From NCBI GenBank assembly GCA_022843805.1, contig JALHMY010000015.1, positions 1 to 64,000 of the forward strand: a stretch of DNA of 64,000 nucleotides. Reading direction: 5' to 3'. Below, one piece after another: positions 19,025 to 27,347 of the stretch. Below the pieces are notes generated by a model. The model worked only from the letters and a program-made list of their open reading frames with translations. It searched no databases and was not told where the DNA came from. Each line of letters begins with the position of its first letter. Positions within the stretch are counted from its first letter, which is position 1. The position numbers and the translations under genes are program-made. The stretch comes from Fuerstiella sp. (GTDB lineage: Bacteria; Planctomycetota; Planctomycetia; Planctomycetales; Planctomycetaceae).

Positions 19025-19050
19025 AAGGCCCGTACAAATGTACGGGCCTT
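19025..19050. terminator. Bidirectional intrinsic terminator between convergent genes
   Basis: A perfect 11-bp stem, AAGGCCCGTAC (19025-19035) with its complement at 19040-19050 and a four-base loop. It is flanked by AAAA on the left and CTCTGATTCT on the right. It lies between the stop codons of the convergent sugar transferase (18972) and the small secreted protein (19102), and its T-run on the minus strand best suits the latter. Confidence 0.75.
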
Positions 19051-19101
19051 CTCTGATTCTGATTCAGGTGAGCTGCGGATAATGCGGTCCGGCGAGCAAT
19101 C

Positions 19102-19698
19102 TTATGGAGAAACTGGCAGCTGTGCCTGGAGGTCATCCAGCTTCTGGTTGACGTCGTCAAGTTCGTTGTTTGTGTCAATTGCGAAGACGAGAGCTGCGAC
19201 TGATGTTCCCACCATTGCCAGCGTGACAACATCAATCAGTCCAAAGCCTGAAGTTGTCGGAGGACAGCCGGCGATGGGGTTTCCGTACATGTCACACGCC
19301 TGGCCTCGAACGACATTTTCGCTTCCGGAGACAATCAGGCCCTGCGAGGCACTCTCAGGAGCTGTTCCGTTTTTCCACAGACGCACGGGAGTTGACATGG
19401 AACCCACAGTGATTTCATGTACGCCACCGCGAACCCCGGTGATCGTAAACTGACCGTCTTTGACAGACACAGTTCTGGCGATTGTCGTTCCCTGATATCT
19501 AAGTTCAATCTGAGCCTGATCGACAGCTCGGCCTTCTGAAGTGAAAACACGACCGTAGAGCGTGCCGTCTGCTGACAATTCCACATTTCTGACCGCGCTG
19601 GAGCTTGTACCGGCAAATGCCGATCCGGGTCCGGACAACATGATTCCAAAGCACACAGCGATGCTGGCAGCCTTGGTCATAAGTGTGTGCATTCGCAT
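19102..19698 (-). CDS. Secreted protein with a carboxypeptidase-regulatory-like domain
   Basis: A 198-residue protein. A signal peptide (residues 1-29, ending SAFAG) is followed by a domain of about 70 residues with the pattern of carboxypeptidase-regulatory-like Ig folds: GTLYGRVFTSEGRAVDQAQIELRYQG, then GQFTITGVRGGVHEITV split over strands. The C-terminus holds one membrane segment (VVTLAMVGTSVAALVFAI, about 160-177) and a short polar, coiled-coil-like tail (DDVNQKLDDLQAQL). It is probably membrane-anchored with the Ig-like domain outside. Start at 19698 with AAAGG about ten bases upstream; the second ATG two codons in is also possible. Function unknown. Confidence 0.65.
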   Translation of the reverse strand: MRMHTLMTKAASIAVCFGIMLSGPGSAFAGTSSSAVRNVELSADGTLYGRVFTSEGRAVDQAQIELRYQGTTIARTVSVKDGQFTITGVRGGVHEITVGSMSTPVRLWKNGTAPESASQGLIVSGSENVVRGQACDMYGNPIAGCPPTTSGFGLIDVVTLAMVGTSVAALVFAIDTNNELDDVNQKLDDLQAQLPVSP

Positions 19699-20004
19699 CG
19701 TTTCATGACCTTTTTTTGGTATGTGCGGTAAACAATCCCCAGATTCTGGCTGATTGAATTAATAGCCCTGTTATCGTTGTTATCGTCATGGACGTTTCAG
19801 TCGCTGGAATCGGCTTATCAGAATTTTCGTTTTTTTGCGGAAATCAGGCAGACACAACCCATGTTGCATATTCTTCCTGTTTTACATGCTGGGGTTGAGT
19901 GAAACGGCGTTCAGGGAAGCGGCAATTCTGCTACCGCAGGAATGTGGCAGCGCCTACAATCCGTTGCGTTCTTCCCCTGCCTGGCCTTAGATGGAGCTTT
20001 AAAA
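19699..20004. other. Divergent promoter region
   Basis: About 300 bases between two divergent genes. The only notable pattern is the short direct repeat GTTATCGTTGTTATCGT near 19771-19787. No reliable promoter or hairpin was resolved. Confidence 0.45.
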
Positions 20005-21063
20005 ATGCGTCACGGCTCCATGCTTGATCCTCCAAATCGGTTCGAAAAACATCAGCGCGAACCGGATCCCGAGCATTTCGAATGGGACCAGGAATACCTG
20101 GCGCAGCTGGACCAGCGTCAGACTGAGTACCTTTCCGACACATCAAAGAGCATTATCTCCGAGAACGATTCGCCTGACATTCCGTTCCGGTACAGTCTCA
20201 ACCCGTATCGCGGATGCCTTCATGGATGTTCGTATTGTTACGCCAGGAATACACATGAGTATCTGGGCTTCAATGCGGGTCTGGACTTCGAGACCAGGAT
20301 TGTCGTGAAACACGATGCTGCCAGGTTGTTCCGGGACTTTCTCGCAAACGATGCCTGGCAACCTGAGGTGATTGCTTTTTCCGGTGTGACCGATTGCTAT
20401 CAGCCAGCGGAAAGACAGTTCCGATTGACTCGGCAGTGTCTGGAAGTGGCGCTTGAATGCCGACTTCCTGTCGGGATTGTTACCAAGAATGCCCTTGTCG
20501 TACGCGATCTCGATCTGCTGCGAGAGATGGCATCGCTGAGACTGATTCATGTCAATGTCTCTGTGACAACTCTGGACATTGAGCTGGCTCGGGTGATGGA
20601 GCCACGAACCAGCATTCCGTCTGCTCGTCTGAGGGCCATTCAAATGCTGTCTGACGCCGGGATTCCGACGCAGGTGATGGTGGCACCGATCATTCCCGGG
20701 CTAAACGATTCCGAGATACCATCCATTCTTGAGGCTGCGAGGGCAGCTGGTGCCCAGGCCGCATCCTACATTCTGTTGCGGCTTCCACTAACTGTGGAGC
20801 CTGTTTTTAAGGAATGGCTGCATCGCACACAGCCTTTAAAGGCAGGGAAAATCGAGAGTCTCATTCGGGAAACGCGTGCCGGCCGTCTGAACAGTTCCGA
20901 ATGGGGAAAGCGGATGTCTGGCACCGGCCCTTTTGCGGATCAGGTTCGCAGTTTGTTTCGAGTGTTTGTGCAGAAGTATGGTCTGGATCAGAGTCTGCCG
21001 CCGTATGACTTTAGTCAGTATCGACCGGCAACCCCTCGCTCGGGACAGCGTCGGTTGTTTTGA
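20005..21063 (+). CDS. Radical SAM protein, PA0069/SplB-like family
   Basis: A 352-residue protein with the radical SAM cluster motif CLHGCSYCYAR near residue 72, after the family segment PFRYSLNPYRGC. The three cysteines would bind the 4Fe-4S cluster that cleaves S-adenosylmethionine. Later segments (FSGVTDCYQP, LPVGIVTKNALVVRDLDLL, VSVTTLD, EPRTSIPSARL, PIIPGLND, LRLPL) match the family often annotated as PA0069-type radical SAM proteins, related to spore photoproduct lyase, for which no substrate is established. I start at the ATG at 20005 (MRHGSMLDPPNRFE), since conserved sequence begins there; an earlier in-frame start at 19942 adds 21 unlikely residues. Monocistronic. Confidence 0.85.
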   Translation: MRHGSMLDPPNRFEKHQREPDPEHFEWDQEYLAQLDQRQTEYLSDTSKSIISENDSPDIPFRYSLNPYRGCLHGCSYCYARNTHEYLGFNAGLDFETRIVVKHDAARLFRDFLANDAWQPEVIAFSGVTDCYQPAERQFRLTRQCLEVALECRLPVGIVTKNALVVRDLDLLREMASLRLIHVNVSVTTLDIELARVMEPRTSIPSARLRAIQMLSDAGIPTQVMVAPIIPGLNDSEIPSILEAARAAGAQAASYILLRLPLTVEPVFKEWLHRTQPLKAGKIESLIRETRAGRLNSSEWGKRMSGTGPFADQVRSLFRVFVQKYGLDQSLPPYDFSQYRPATPRSGQRRLF

Positions 21064-21109
21064 CGGATGTACCGGGTTATTCAGGCAGGAATGCATCCGA
21101 CCAGCCTGC

Positions 21110-21305
21110 TCGGCAACCATCGAAGAAGCGCGGCAACGCGCGGCAAACTCTGTGGATCAATACAACAACGCAGACGCACAGTGCGATTGGCTGCGTGATA
21201 CCAGTCGAGAAACTCATTGGGCTGGAAAAGCAGATCTTTGCAGAGCGGGATCGCAGGCGGGAAGCAGCCCACAAACCCAGAGCTTTGAAGCGTTTTTTTG
21301 GGTGA
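21110..21305 (+). pseudogene. Frameshifted C-terminal remnant of an integrase-type (IS3-like) transposase
   Basis: Two reading frames join to give the end of an rve-type transposase. One frame reads IEEARQRAANSVDQYNN, the next frame reads HSAIGCVIPVEKLIGL and then EKQIFAERDRRREAA before the stop at 21303-21305. Intact relatives read roughly W(I/V)D.YN.RRPHSALGY.TP at this point, so the two pieces flank a one-base loss near 21170-21175. No start, catalytic DDE residues or terminal inverted repeats remain. The assignment rests on this short motif only. Confidence 0.5.
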
Positions 21306-21490
21306 AAACAGTGCGATTCAACCCGGAACGGGTTTCACAACAAAGCCTGGGGTCGACGCGAAGCGGCGAACCCCAGGCTTGTTATGTTTGTTTGCTCCGA
21401 ACCCCGTTGGGGTTCAATCGCATTTTCCTTTTGTTTTCCTGGGGTGCGCCGTGTTCACGGCGACCCCAGGCTTTGTTGTGCAACTCCTGT
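21306..21490. repeat. Pair of GC-rich palindromic repeats
   Basis: Two related hairpins. The first, about 21344-21377, has arms GCCTGGGGT and ACCCCAGGC around a GACGCGAAGCGGCGA core. The second, about 21437-21472, has arms CCTGGGGT and ACCCCAGG around GCGCCGTGTTCACGGCG. Between and around them lie matching pieces GCGATTCAACCCGGAACGGG and CCCCGTTGGGGTTCAATCGC, an inverted pair. It is a dispersed palindromic element with no sign of coding. Confidence 0.65.
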
Positions 21491-21630
21491 CGGGGTTGGA
21501 AAACGGACATCGTCTGAACAACAGCGAGTCCGCCATGTTTGCTGATAGAAATGCTTCACAGTCTTGCCGCAAACCCAGAGCTTTTTCAGGACATCGATTT
21601 ATTGTGGTCGCTCCTTCGTCCGCAGATTGT

Positions 21631-21845
21631 TCAATCAGCAGCAGTGTCTGACCGGAACCGTTGCCCCACGACTCTGGCTCGAAGGTACTCCGTTACTTCG
21701 CATTGCGCGACGAATGTTCGGGAAAGTCGCGACGGTCAAATTGCCCCGCCCGGTCCCTGAGCCATTCATTGAGCACCGGCTGGCCACAGTCGAATGCTGC
21801 GCGATCATGCGTCTTGTGCAGGCGACGAATCGTCCATGTTGCCAT
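21631..21845 (-). pseudogene. Frameshifted, truncated GNAT toxin (TacT-like) downstream of a DUF1778 antitoxin
   Basis: The antitoxin stop and this start overlap as TGATG (21843-21847), the usual coupling in such operons. The first frame reads TIRRLHKTHDRAAFDCGQPV, then LNEWLRDRAGQFDRR, the classic N-terminus of GNAT toxins that acetylate aminoacyl-tRNA, and stops at 21693 after 50 codons. In another frame the sequence continues RLSRTFVAQCE, the expected next strand, showing a frameshift near 21725. That frame ends at 21631 without the acetyl-CoA binding segment or the catalytic tyrosine. The toxin is therefore dead. Confidence 0.7.
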
Positions 21846-22123
21846 CAACGAACCTGCTTCGTGTACCGTTTGGCTGCTGATACCAAAGCGTCATTCGGTT
21901 TGGTCGTTTCGCCATCAAGGATCGACAGGAAATGTTGACGGTCACGATCACTCAGGCGAGTCACCTGCTGGTCGTGCAGGATTTTCCTCGCTGTCTGCAC
22001 AAGCGTGGAGACAGCAAAATCACTCACGGACTGGCCCATCTCGGCCGCAGTGTCCTCGATAGTCTGCTTCAATTCACTGCTCAAACGAAAATTGATCCGG
22101 GCCTCGCTCTTTGCAGTCGGCAT
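21845..22123 (-). CDS. DUF1778 (TacA-like) antitoxin
   Basis: A 92-residue protein starting MPTAKSEARINFRLSSELKQ, the ribbon-helix-helix DNA-binding start typical of DUF1778 antitoxins. The helix ..TIEDTAAEMGQSVSDFAVST follows, and a C-terminal tail ends KRYTKQVR that would wrap the toxin. In intact systems the protein represses its own operon and neutralises a GNAT acetyltransferase. The ATG at 22123 has AGGAGAG eight to ten bases upstream, which fixes the start; longer in-frame extensions upstream are unlikely. The partner immediately downstream is frameshifted, so this antitoxin appears to be an orphan kept after loss of the toxin, or not yet lost. Confidence 0.8.
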   Translation of the reverse strand: MPTAKSEARINFRLSSELKQTIEDTAAEMGQSVSDFAVSTLVQTARKILHDQQVTRLSDRDRQHFLSILDGETTKPNDALVSAAKRYTKQVR

Positions 22124-22263
22124 GGCGACAACTCTCCTGGAAATCATGAATTCTGGAACTCGCAAAAGTGTAAGTCGAATTGACATACACGGCGAGGTTG
22201 TGATCTGGGAAAATGGCTCCTCCGCAAGGAGAGTGGTCTGAGGTCCGAGTCGAGACATGCGCG

Positions 22264-22798
22264 GCGGACGCTATTGCTCCCCCACGAGCTGCCTCGTGGG
22301 TTCATTTCGCCTCAGCGCCAGGGGGAGTTCCTTCGAACGTCGTCGTTCCGCGGGCATGTCCTGGCGCAAAGGCCCTGCGAGCCCACGAGGTGAACTCGTG
22401 GGGGCTGAGTGACGCGATTGGTCGCCCACGAGCTTGCCTCGTGGGTTCACCTCGCCTCTGCGTTTTGAAGTTGCACACTCTCAGCTCCGAAGGAGCGACA
22501 GCATGTAGCCGCGGGTGCCAACCCGCGGTTCCTGGTGTCTTCTGAACCACCAGCCACGAAGTGGCGACAGCAAACATTGCTGTCGCCACTTCGTGGCTTT
22601 CGGTTGGGATGGCTTCGTTTTCCCACGGCTTACGCCATGGGCTACATGCAGCCACCGCTTCGCGGTTAGAAAGTGCGCAACTTCAAAACCTCTGCGCCAG
22701 GGGGAGTTCCTTCGAACGTCGTCATTCCGCAGGCAAGTCCTGGCGCAAAGGCCCTGCGAGCCCACGAGGTGAACTCGTGGGGGCTGACGCCACACCGC
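22264..22798. repeat. Mosaic of direct and inverted repeats
   Basis: Two direct copies of a 94-base unit lie at 22315-22408 and 22694-22787 and differ at about three positions by eye. Each starts GCGCCAGGGGGAGTTCC and ends in a hairpin of CCCACGAG and CTCGTGGG. Between them is a perfect 22-bp stem (22552-22573 with 22577-22598, outer bases AGCCACGAAG, three-base loop). There is also a CCGCGGGT/ACCCGCGG hairpin near 22509-22528, and a TTTTGAAGTTGC element near 22464 that recurs inverted near 22676. Short open frames across the mosaic repeat the same peptide pieces on both strands and are not genes. Confidence 0.8.
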
Positions 22799-22823
22799 TC
22801 GCCTTTGAACGTCAGGGCGCCCG

Positions 22824-24164
22824 TTACAGATCTGTCAGACGAGTGTCCGCATCTCCGAATGATGGCAGCTGCACGTTCATTCGATCCATCAGCGACAGAT
22901 ACAGACTGCACAGCCTGCGGTCCTGGTCGCCTTTTTCGGTATAATCCAGGACACGTCCGGTCTGCAGTGTACCACCAAGGCCGCCGGCGAGCAGCAGCGG
23001 CACTTTCGAAGAATCATGTCGACTGCCCGACCACATGTTGGAAATGAACATCAGACAGGAATTGTCAAGGACCGTCCCGTCACCTTCCGGCATCGCCTCA
23101 AGGCGTTCGGCCAGGTATGCCATCTGGCTGACATAGTATCGCGACACTCGTTCATAGTCATCTGACAAATCATCGTGCGAAGCCGGGTGATGGGCGGTGC
23201 GAACATCAAGAAATGGATAGAAGAGTCCGGACAAATCCCGGCACAAAAGCAGGGATGCAATTCGTGTCTTGTCCATTTGAAAGGCGAGTGCAATCATATC
23301 GCCCATCAGCTTCATGTGTTCGCGAATGTCTTCCGGCAGGCCATTGTCGGGCCTCGGCATGCTGCCGGCTGCTTTTCCACGGATCGCAGCATTCTGATCG
23401 GCCGAGTCTTTCAGGCTTCGCGTCAGCTGGACCCGTTTTTCCACTTCACGCACACTGGCAAGGTATTCTTCCAGGCGAGCCTGGTCAGACTGGCTGACTC
23501 GACGCTGAATATGCGCGGCATGTTCGCTGACACGGTCCAGAATACTGGATGCCCGGCGACTGCCCTGGTTATCAAACAGACTGTCAAACGCCAGTGACGG
23601 ATAAACCTCCATCGGGACCGGGGAATTGGCATCCTGCCAGGAGATGTGGGAGCTGTACGCCATCGAGAAGTTGGTTTCATGATATCCGGTAATGGGCTGT
23701 TCGCAGCCCAGAACCAGTGATGGTACCGCCGTATTCTCACCCATATGTGCGGCGAGCATCTGATCCATACTGATGCCACCCTTCAGAACGGCTCCTTTTT
23801 GCAGTGCCGCTCCCGAAAGAATGTTGCCAGTTTGTCCGGGATGAATACCGACGCCATTCGCATGCTGATTGAACAGCCCGTTTACAACATTGAGTTTGGT
23901 TTTGAATGGCTGCAGAGGTTCCAGGCTTTTGCTGAGCTCCATTTCGGATCCCGCACCGCGAGCCCACCAGTGTTTGGGGTTGATGCCGTTTCCCATAAAC
24001 AGCACCGCCAGCCGTTTTGGAAATCTGCTGTCACCAGCATCTGTACTCTGATGATTTACATCGTCCTCAATCGCTGCCGGAACAGACTCCAGCCACGGTA
24101 AGCCCATGGCAACACCCGATCCGATCAGCAAAGTACGGCGGGAAAGTTCATCTGAAGAACGCAT
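22824..24164 (-). CDS. DUF1552 protein, exported
   Basis: A 446-residue protein of the DUF1552 family, which in planctomycetes is almost always encoded next to a DUF1592-type protein, as here (the partner ends 127 bases upstream). The N-terminus ELSRRTLLIGSGVAMGLPWL is a twin-arginine-like signal. Conserved blocks include LAVLFMGNGINPKHWWA near residue 52, HANGVGIHPG near 100, the polar MDQMLAAHMG near 133 and the late SNMWSGSRHDSSKVPLLLAGG. The fold is thought to be related to the alkaline phosphatase/sulfatase type seen in DUF1501, but metal ligands cannot be assigned with confidence. It may act on polysaccharide-derived compounds in the periplasm; no member has a firm assigned reaction that I know of. 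Confidence 0.85.
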   Translation of the reverse strand: MRSSDELSRRTLLIGSGVAMGLPWLESVPAAIEDDVNHQSTDAGDSRFPKRLAVLFMGNGINPKHWWARGAGSEMELSKSLEPLQPFKTKLNVVNGLFNQHANGVGIHPGQTGNILSGAALQKGAVLKGGISMDQMLAAHMGENTAVPSLVLGCEQPITGYHETNFSMAYSSHISWQDANSPVPMEVYPSLAFDSLFDNQGSRRASSILDRVSEHAAHIQRRVSQSDQARLEEYLASVREVEKRVQLTRSLKDSADQNAAIRGKAAGSMPRPDNGLPEDIREHMKLMGDMIALAFQMDKTRIASLLLCRDLSGLFYPFLDVRTAHHPASHDDLSDDYERVSRYYVSQMAYLAERLEAMPEGDGTVLDNSCLMFISNMWSGSRHDSSKVPLLLAGGLGGTLQTGRVLDYTEKGDQDRRLCSLYLSLMDRMNVQLPSFGDADTRLTDL

Positions 24165-24199
24165 ATCAGGGCTCTCCTGCAGTTGGCCGGCTACACGGC

Positions 24200-24237
24200 G
24201 GATCAGGGTTTGCGAGTCGGATCAGGGCCTGCGAATC
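24200..24237. repeat. Two tandem 19-bp repeats upstream of the DUF1552 gene
   Basis: Copies at 24200-24218 and 24219-24237 share GGATCAGGG..TGCGA.TC and differ at three positions. They lie 36-73 bases upstream of the DUF1552 start. An AT-rich stretch with TATAAT-like hexamers on both strands follows at 24258-24265. This could be a regulator site plus an internal promoter between the DUF1592 and DUF1552 genes. Confidence 0.4.
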
Positions 24238-24291
24238 TAAATAGTATAAGTCTAAACATTATAATCAGCGTTGCGGACTTCGTCAGGCTGT

Positions 24292-27200
24292 TTATTGGCC
24301 ATTTGCGGGTTCTGGTTCCGTTCGCCTGCAGAGAAACTGCTGGCTGCACACGACTGTTTCCACAAGGCTGTGAAATCGGTAGTCGTTACGGATCAGCTGA
24401 TTCCTCATTGTTTTTATCAGAGACTCGTCCGACAACAGCAGTGAACGACCGAGGGCGAAGGACAGGAATTTTCTGCACAGGTTGTCCACGAAGTCCTGCT
24501 GTCTGTCTTCGATCAGATATTTCTTTAGTCCTTCAAGTCCTTTTCCGGATGTGCCACTCGGGAATTCTGCTTCTGTTTGTACAGGGCGGTTTCCGAGATC
24601 CAGTTCCCGCCGTTCGCCGACGGGGCCGTAACCTTCAAACACCAGACCTGCCGAGTCGAATCTCTGATGGCACCCGGCACATGCCGCATGGTCGCGGTGT
24701 CTGGCCAGCAGCTGAGCGAGCGTTGCGTCTCCAAACTGTGATTCGTCTTTGGGAAGTTCCGGTACGTTTGGAGGAGGCGCTGGAATGTGTTCTCCCAGCA
24801 ACCGTCGGATTACCCAGTATCCGCGCTTTACCGGGCTTGTTCGCAGTCCTGGCGAGTTCTTTGTCAGGAACACGGACATCGGCAACAGGCCACCTCGCCC
24901 ATATCGGTCAGCGTCGCTGATTCGAATCCATGGCGTCGTGGTTACCGATTCTGCGTAACCTGGAATTGAAGTCCAGTCCATCTCAATTCCATAATGCCGG
25001 GCCAGCAGAGGATTCACAAACGTGTGGCGACCATGTAGACAGTCCAGGACGGAGCCATTGTTTTGCGCCAGCTCCACAAGAAACCGAACAGGTTCTTCGA
25101 ACATTGCGGATCGCAGTTCACTGGTGAATTCCGGGAATCGTTCGCGGTCCACACTGTTGTGTTCTTCAAACCGGCGGAAATCGAGCCAGTTACCGCCGAA
25201 TTCAGTTGCCATTCCGCGAATCTTCGGATCTGCCAGCATCCGCTGAGCCTGAGCAGTGAGAATTTTCTGATCGTGCAGAGTTCCGGATCGGGCCGCCTGC
25301 ATGAGCTCTTCGTCCGGCATACTGCACCACAGAAAATAGCTGAGGCGACTGGCCAGTGCATAATCATTCAGGGGTTCGATGGAATAGTCCGACTGGCCCG
25401 CCGCCGGACTTTCTGTTCGATTGTTTGCTGGTACCGAGTGATCAGCCAGGTCAAAGCGATAAGAAAACCAGGGAGACATCAGCACGCTGGCCACAGAATC
25501 ACGCATTGCCTCTTCGTGACTCAGGTTTTGATCATCTCTCAGCGTTCGATAGAAAGCCAGCAGTTCGTCCTTTTCCGAGTCTGGCAGTGGTCTGCGCCAG
25601 GCACGTTCGGTCAGTTGCAGCAGGGACTGCAGATGAAGCGGTTCAGAAGTTTCCTGAGCGGATTCGATCCAGCGAATTGTGCGATTCATTTCTTCAAAGT
25701 AAGTTTGAATCGCCTGAAGTGCGTCTTCTCCGGCTTTCTTTTCTGTGGCACGCTCCTGATAAACTTCCAGCATGCGCATCAGCATTGATTCCGACGTAAC
25801 ATCCTTGTTTTCCGGGCGAGCAAAATCAAACTCCGGACCGCCTGCAAACTGAGGAGGTTCCGCACGTTCGAAAAACAAAAAGTCCTTGTACTGTCGAATG
25901 GGCGCCAGAGTGGCAAAATTCAGTTCATTCCACAGTCGGTCGATTTCCTTTTGCTCAGCATCGCTGAGTACCAGTTCATAGAGTGGGGCATCATCGCGAA
26001 AATATCCCTGCATCAGATGAAAGCCAGCAGAGAGAAGTCGAACGCCGGAACCCAGATCCGGATTGGAGTAATGTCCGCGGCTCGAGACAGAGAATCCGGC
26101 TGGAAACGTCTGACAAAATAATCTTCGGGCGTGATCGAGATCAGGGTCGCTTCCTTCCCCGGTGTATTGCATTCGATGAGAGGCCTTCTTGCGATTCCAC
26201 CACAGAACCAGTGGCTGACTGCCCTGCGAGATTCCACTGACGTTCAGTTTTTCGACATCCGGCATCAGTTCATATCTCAGATCCCATACCATGTCGCTCA
26301 GTTCAGTGCAGGCTTCTTTGACTTTCGTCCGGTCAGCCGTTACTGCAGGAAGTGCGTTCCATTTTTGCTGAACGTCGAAGAGTGGTCCTGATGCCACTTC
26401 TGCATTCAGTGCTTCCCAGATTCGTGTCAGATACCGGGGGCTGAGCTTCTTCGAACCGGCCTCTGACTGTCCTGCGCTGGCATCGTCAGGATTCGAAAAA
26501 TCGGTAAGAGAGGCGTTCGGAAATCCGAGCTCATGGCGATGCCGATATTGCCAGGCTGCCAGAAAGTAATCAGCGTATTCAACATCGTGTCGCCTGTAGA
26601 AGTCCACGATTCGCTCGACACAGAATTTATCCCGATCGGTTTCCGTGACAACAGGATGGGGCGCAAATGTGAAGCCGTGGGGCTGCAGAAGCATGTGATC
26701 GGCGACAAGTCTCGTCGCAGAAAGGTATTTTTTCAGCAGAGCAGGGGACATGCTGAGAGACTCGCCCGAATTATCGAATCCAGCGGTGTTGGCCGGGTCG
26801 ACGGGAAACTCTCGAGTGGGTCGGATGTCAGTTCCGGTCAGATCACGTATGGAGTTGTCGAATTCAGCATTGCTGAGCCGCCTCGCAAGGACTGGTCCGG
26901 GATCCCCCGTGTTTCGGCTGGCTTCATAATCACGAAGATCGCGAATCCATTGAACGATGTCATCCCGCTGCTGTTTGTCAGGATGCTGCTCCGCCGATTC
27001 CGGCGGCATCTCCGAGCTTTCCAGCCGCTGCAACACAATGTCCCAGACAGCAAACTGTTTCGAGACCTGCTCGACGGAAGCAAACCCACTCAGATCCAGC
27101 TTGCCTTCCGATTTCGACGCGTCATGACACGACAGGCAGTAGGATTTCAGAAATGGCTTCACCATGCCTGAAAAACGGGCCTCCAGTTTTTTTATGTCGG

Positions 27201-27294
27201 CGTCAGGGCTTTCCGTTTTTTCATCAGCCCGACTGAAGCGATATGGCAGACAGAAAACGAAGAACAGTAAACTGACCAGACTGATCCGAGACAT
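24292..27294 (-). CDS. DUF1587/1595/1592/1588/1585 protein with cytochrome c motif
   Basis: A 1000-residue exported protein of the large planctomycete family usually named DUF1592. After a signal peptide, a c-type heme motif CLSCH (Cys53, Cys56, His57) opens a cytochrome-like domain with SEGKLDLSGF and a later SSEMPPE. The DUF1587 segment follows near residue 130 (LARRLSNAEFDNSIRDLTG). DUF1592 covers about 550-740 (ASRLSYFLWCSMPDEELM). DUF1588 covers about 790-890 (TSPVKRGYWVIRRLLGEHIPAPPP, with a CAGCHQRFDS second Cys motif). DUF1585 closes the protein (FVDNLCRKFLSFALGRSL). It is probably periplasmic. The following DUF1552 gene is its standard partner. Both lie downstream of a PSD1-DUF1501 pair on the same strand, giving a likely four-gene operon. 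Confidence 0.88.
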   Translation of the reverse strand: MSRISLVSLLFFVFCLPYRFSRADEKTESPDADIKKLEARFSGMVKPFLKSYCLSCHDASKSEGKLDLSGFASVEQVSKQFAVWDIVLQRLESSEMPPESAEQHPDKQQRDDIVQWIRDLRDYEASRNTGDPGPVLARRLSNAEFDNSIRDLTGTDIRPTREFPVDPANTAGFDNSGESLSMSPALLKKYLSATRLVADHMLLQPHGFTFAPHPVVTETDRDKFCVERIVDFYRRHDVEYADYFLAAWQYRHRHELGFPNASLTDFSNPDDASAGQSEAGSKKLSPRYLTRIWEALNAEVASGPLFDVQQKWNALPAVTADRTKVKEACTELSDMVWDLRYELMPDVEKLNVSGISQGSQPLVLWWNRKKASHRMQYTGEGSDPDLDHARRLFCQTFPAGFSVSSRGHYSNPDLGSGVRLLSAGFHLMQGYFRDDAPLYELVLSDAEQKEIDRLWNELNFATLAPIRQYKDFLFFERAEPPQFAGGPEFDFARPENKDVTSESMLMRMLEVYQERATEKKAGEDALQAIQTYFEEMNRTIRWIESAQETSEPLHLQSLLQLTERAWRRPLPDSEKDELLAFYRTLRDDQNLSHEEAMRDSVASVLMSPWFSYRFDLADHSVPANNRTESPAAGQSDYSIEPLNDYALASRLSYFLWCSMPDEELMQAARSGTLHDQKILTAQAQRMLADPKIRGMATEFGGNWLDFRRFEEHNSVDRERFPEFTSELRSAMFEEPVRFLVELAQNNGSVLDCLHGRHTFVNPLLARHYGIEMDWTSIPGYAESVTTTPWIRISDADRYGRGGLLPMSVFLTKNSPGLRTSPVKRGYWVIRRLLGEHIPAPPPNVPELPKDESQFGDATLAQLLARHRDHAACAGCHQRFDSAGLVFEGYGPVGERRELDLGNRPVQTEAEFPSGTSGKGLEGLKKYLIEDRQQDFVDNLCRKFLSFALGRSLLLSDESLIKTMRNQLIRNDYRFHSLVETVVCSQQFLCRRTEPEPANGQ

Positions 27295-27347
27295 CGATCG
27301 TTCCTCTTTTCCTGATTGCTGATCGACCTGATTGCTGACCGAAACGG

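Noticed and set aside
22213-23047. Overlapping open frames of 80-127 codons on both strands
   Set aside because: They cover the palindrome mosaic and repeat the same peptide fragments in several frames; the right part is antisense to the DUF1552 gene.
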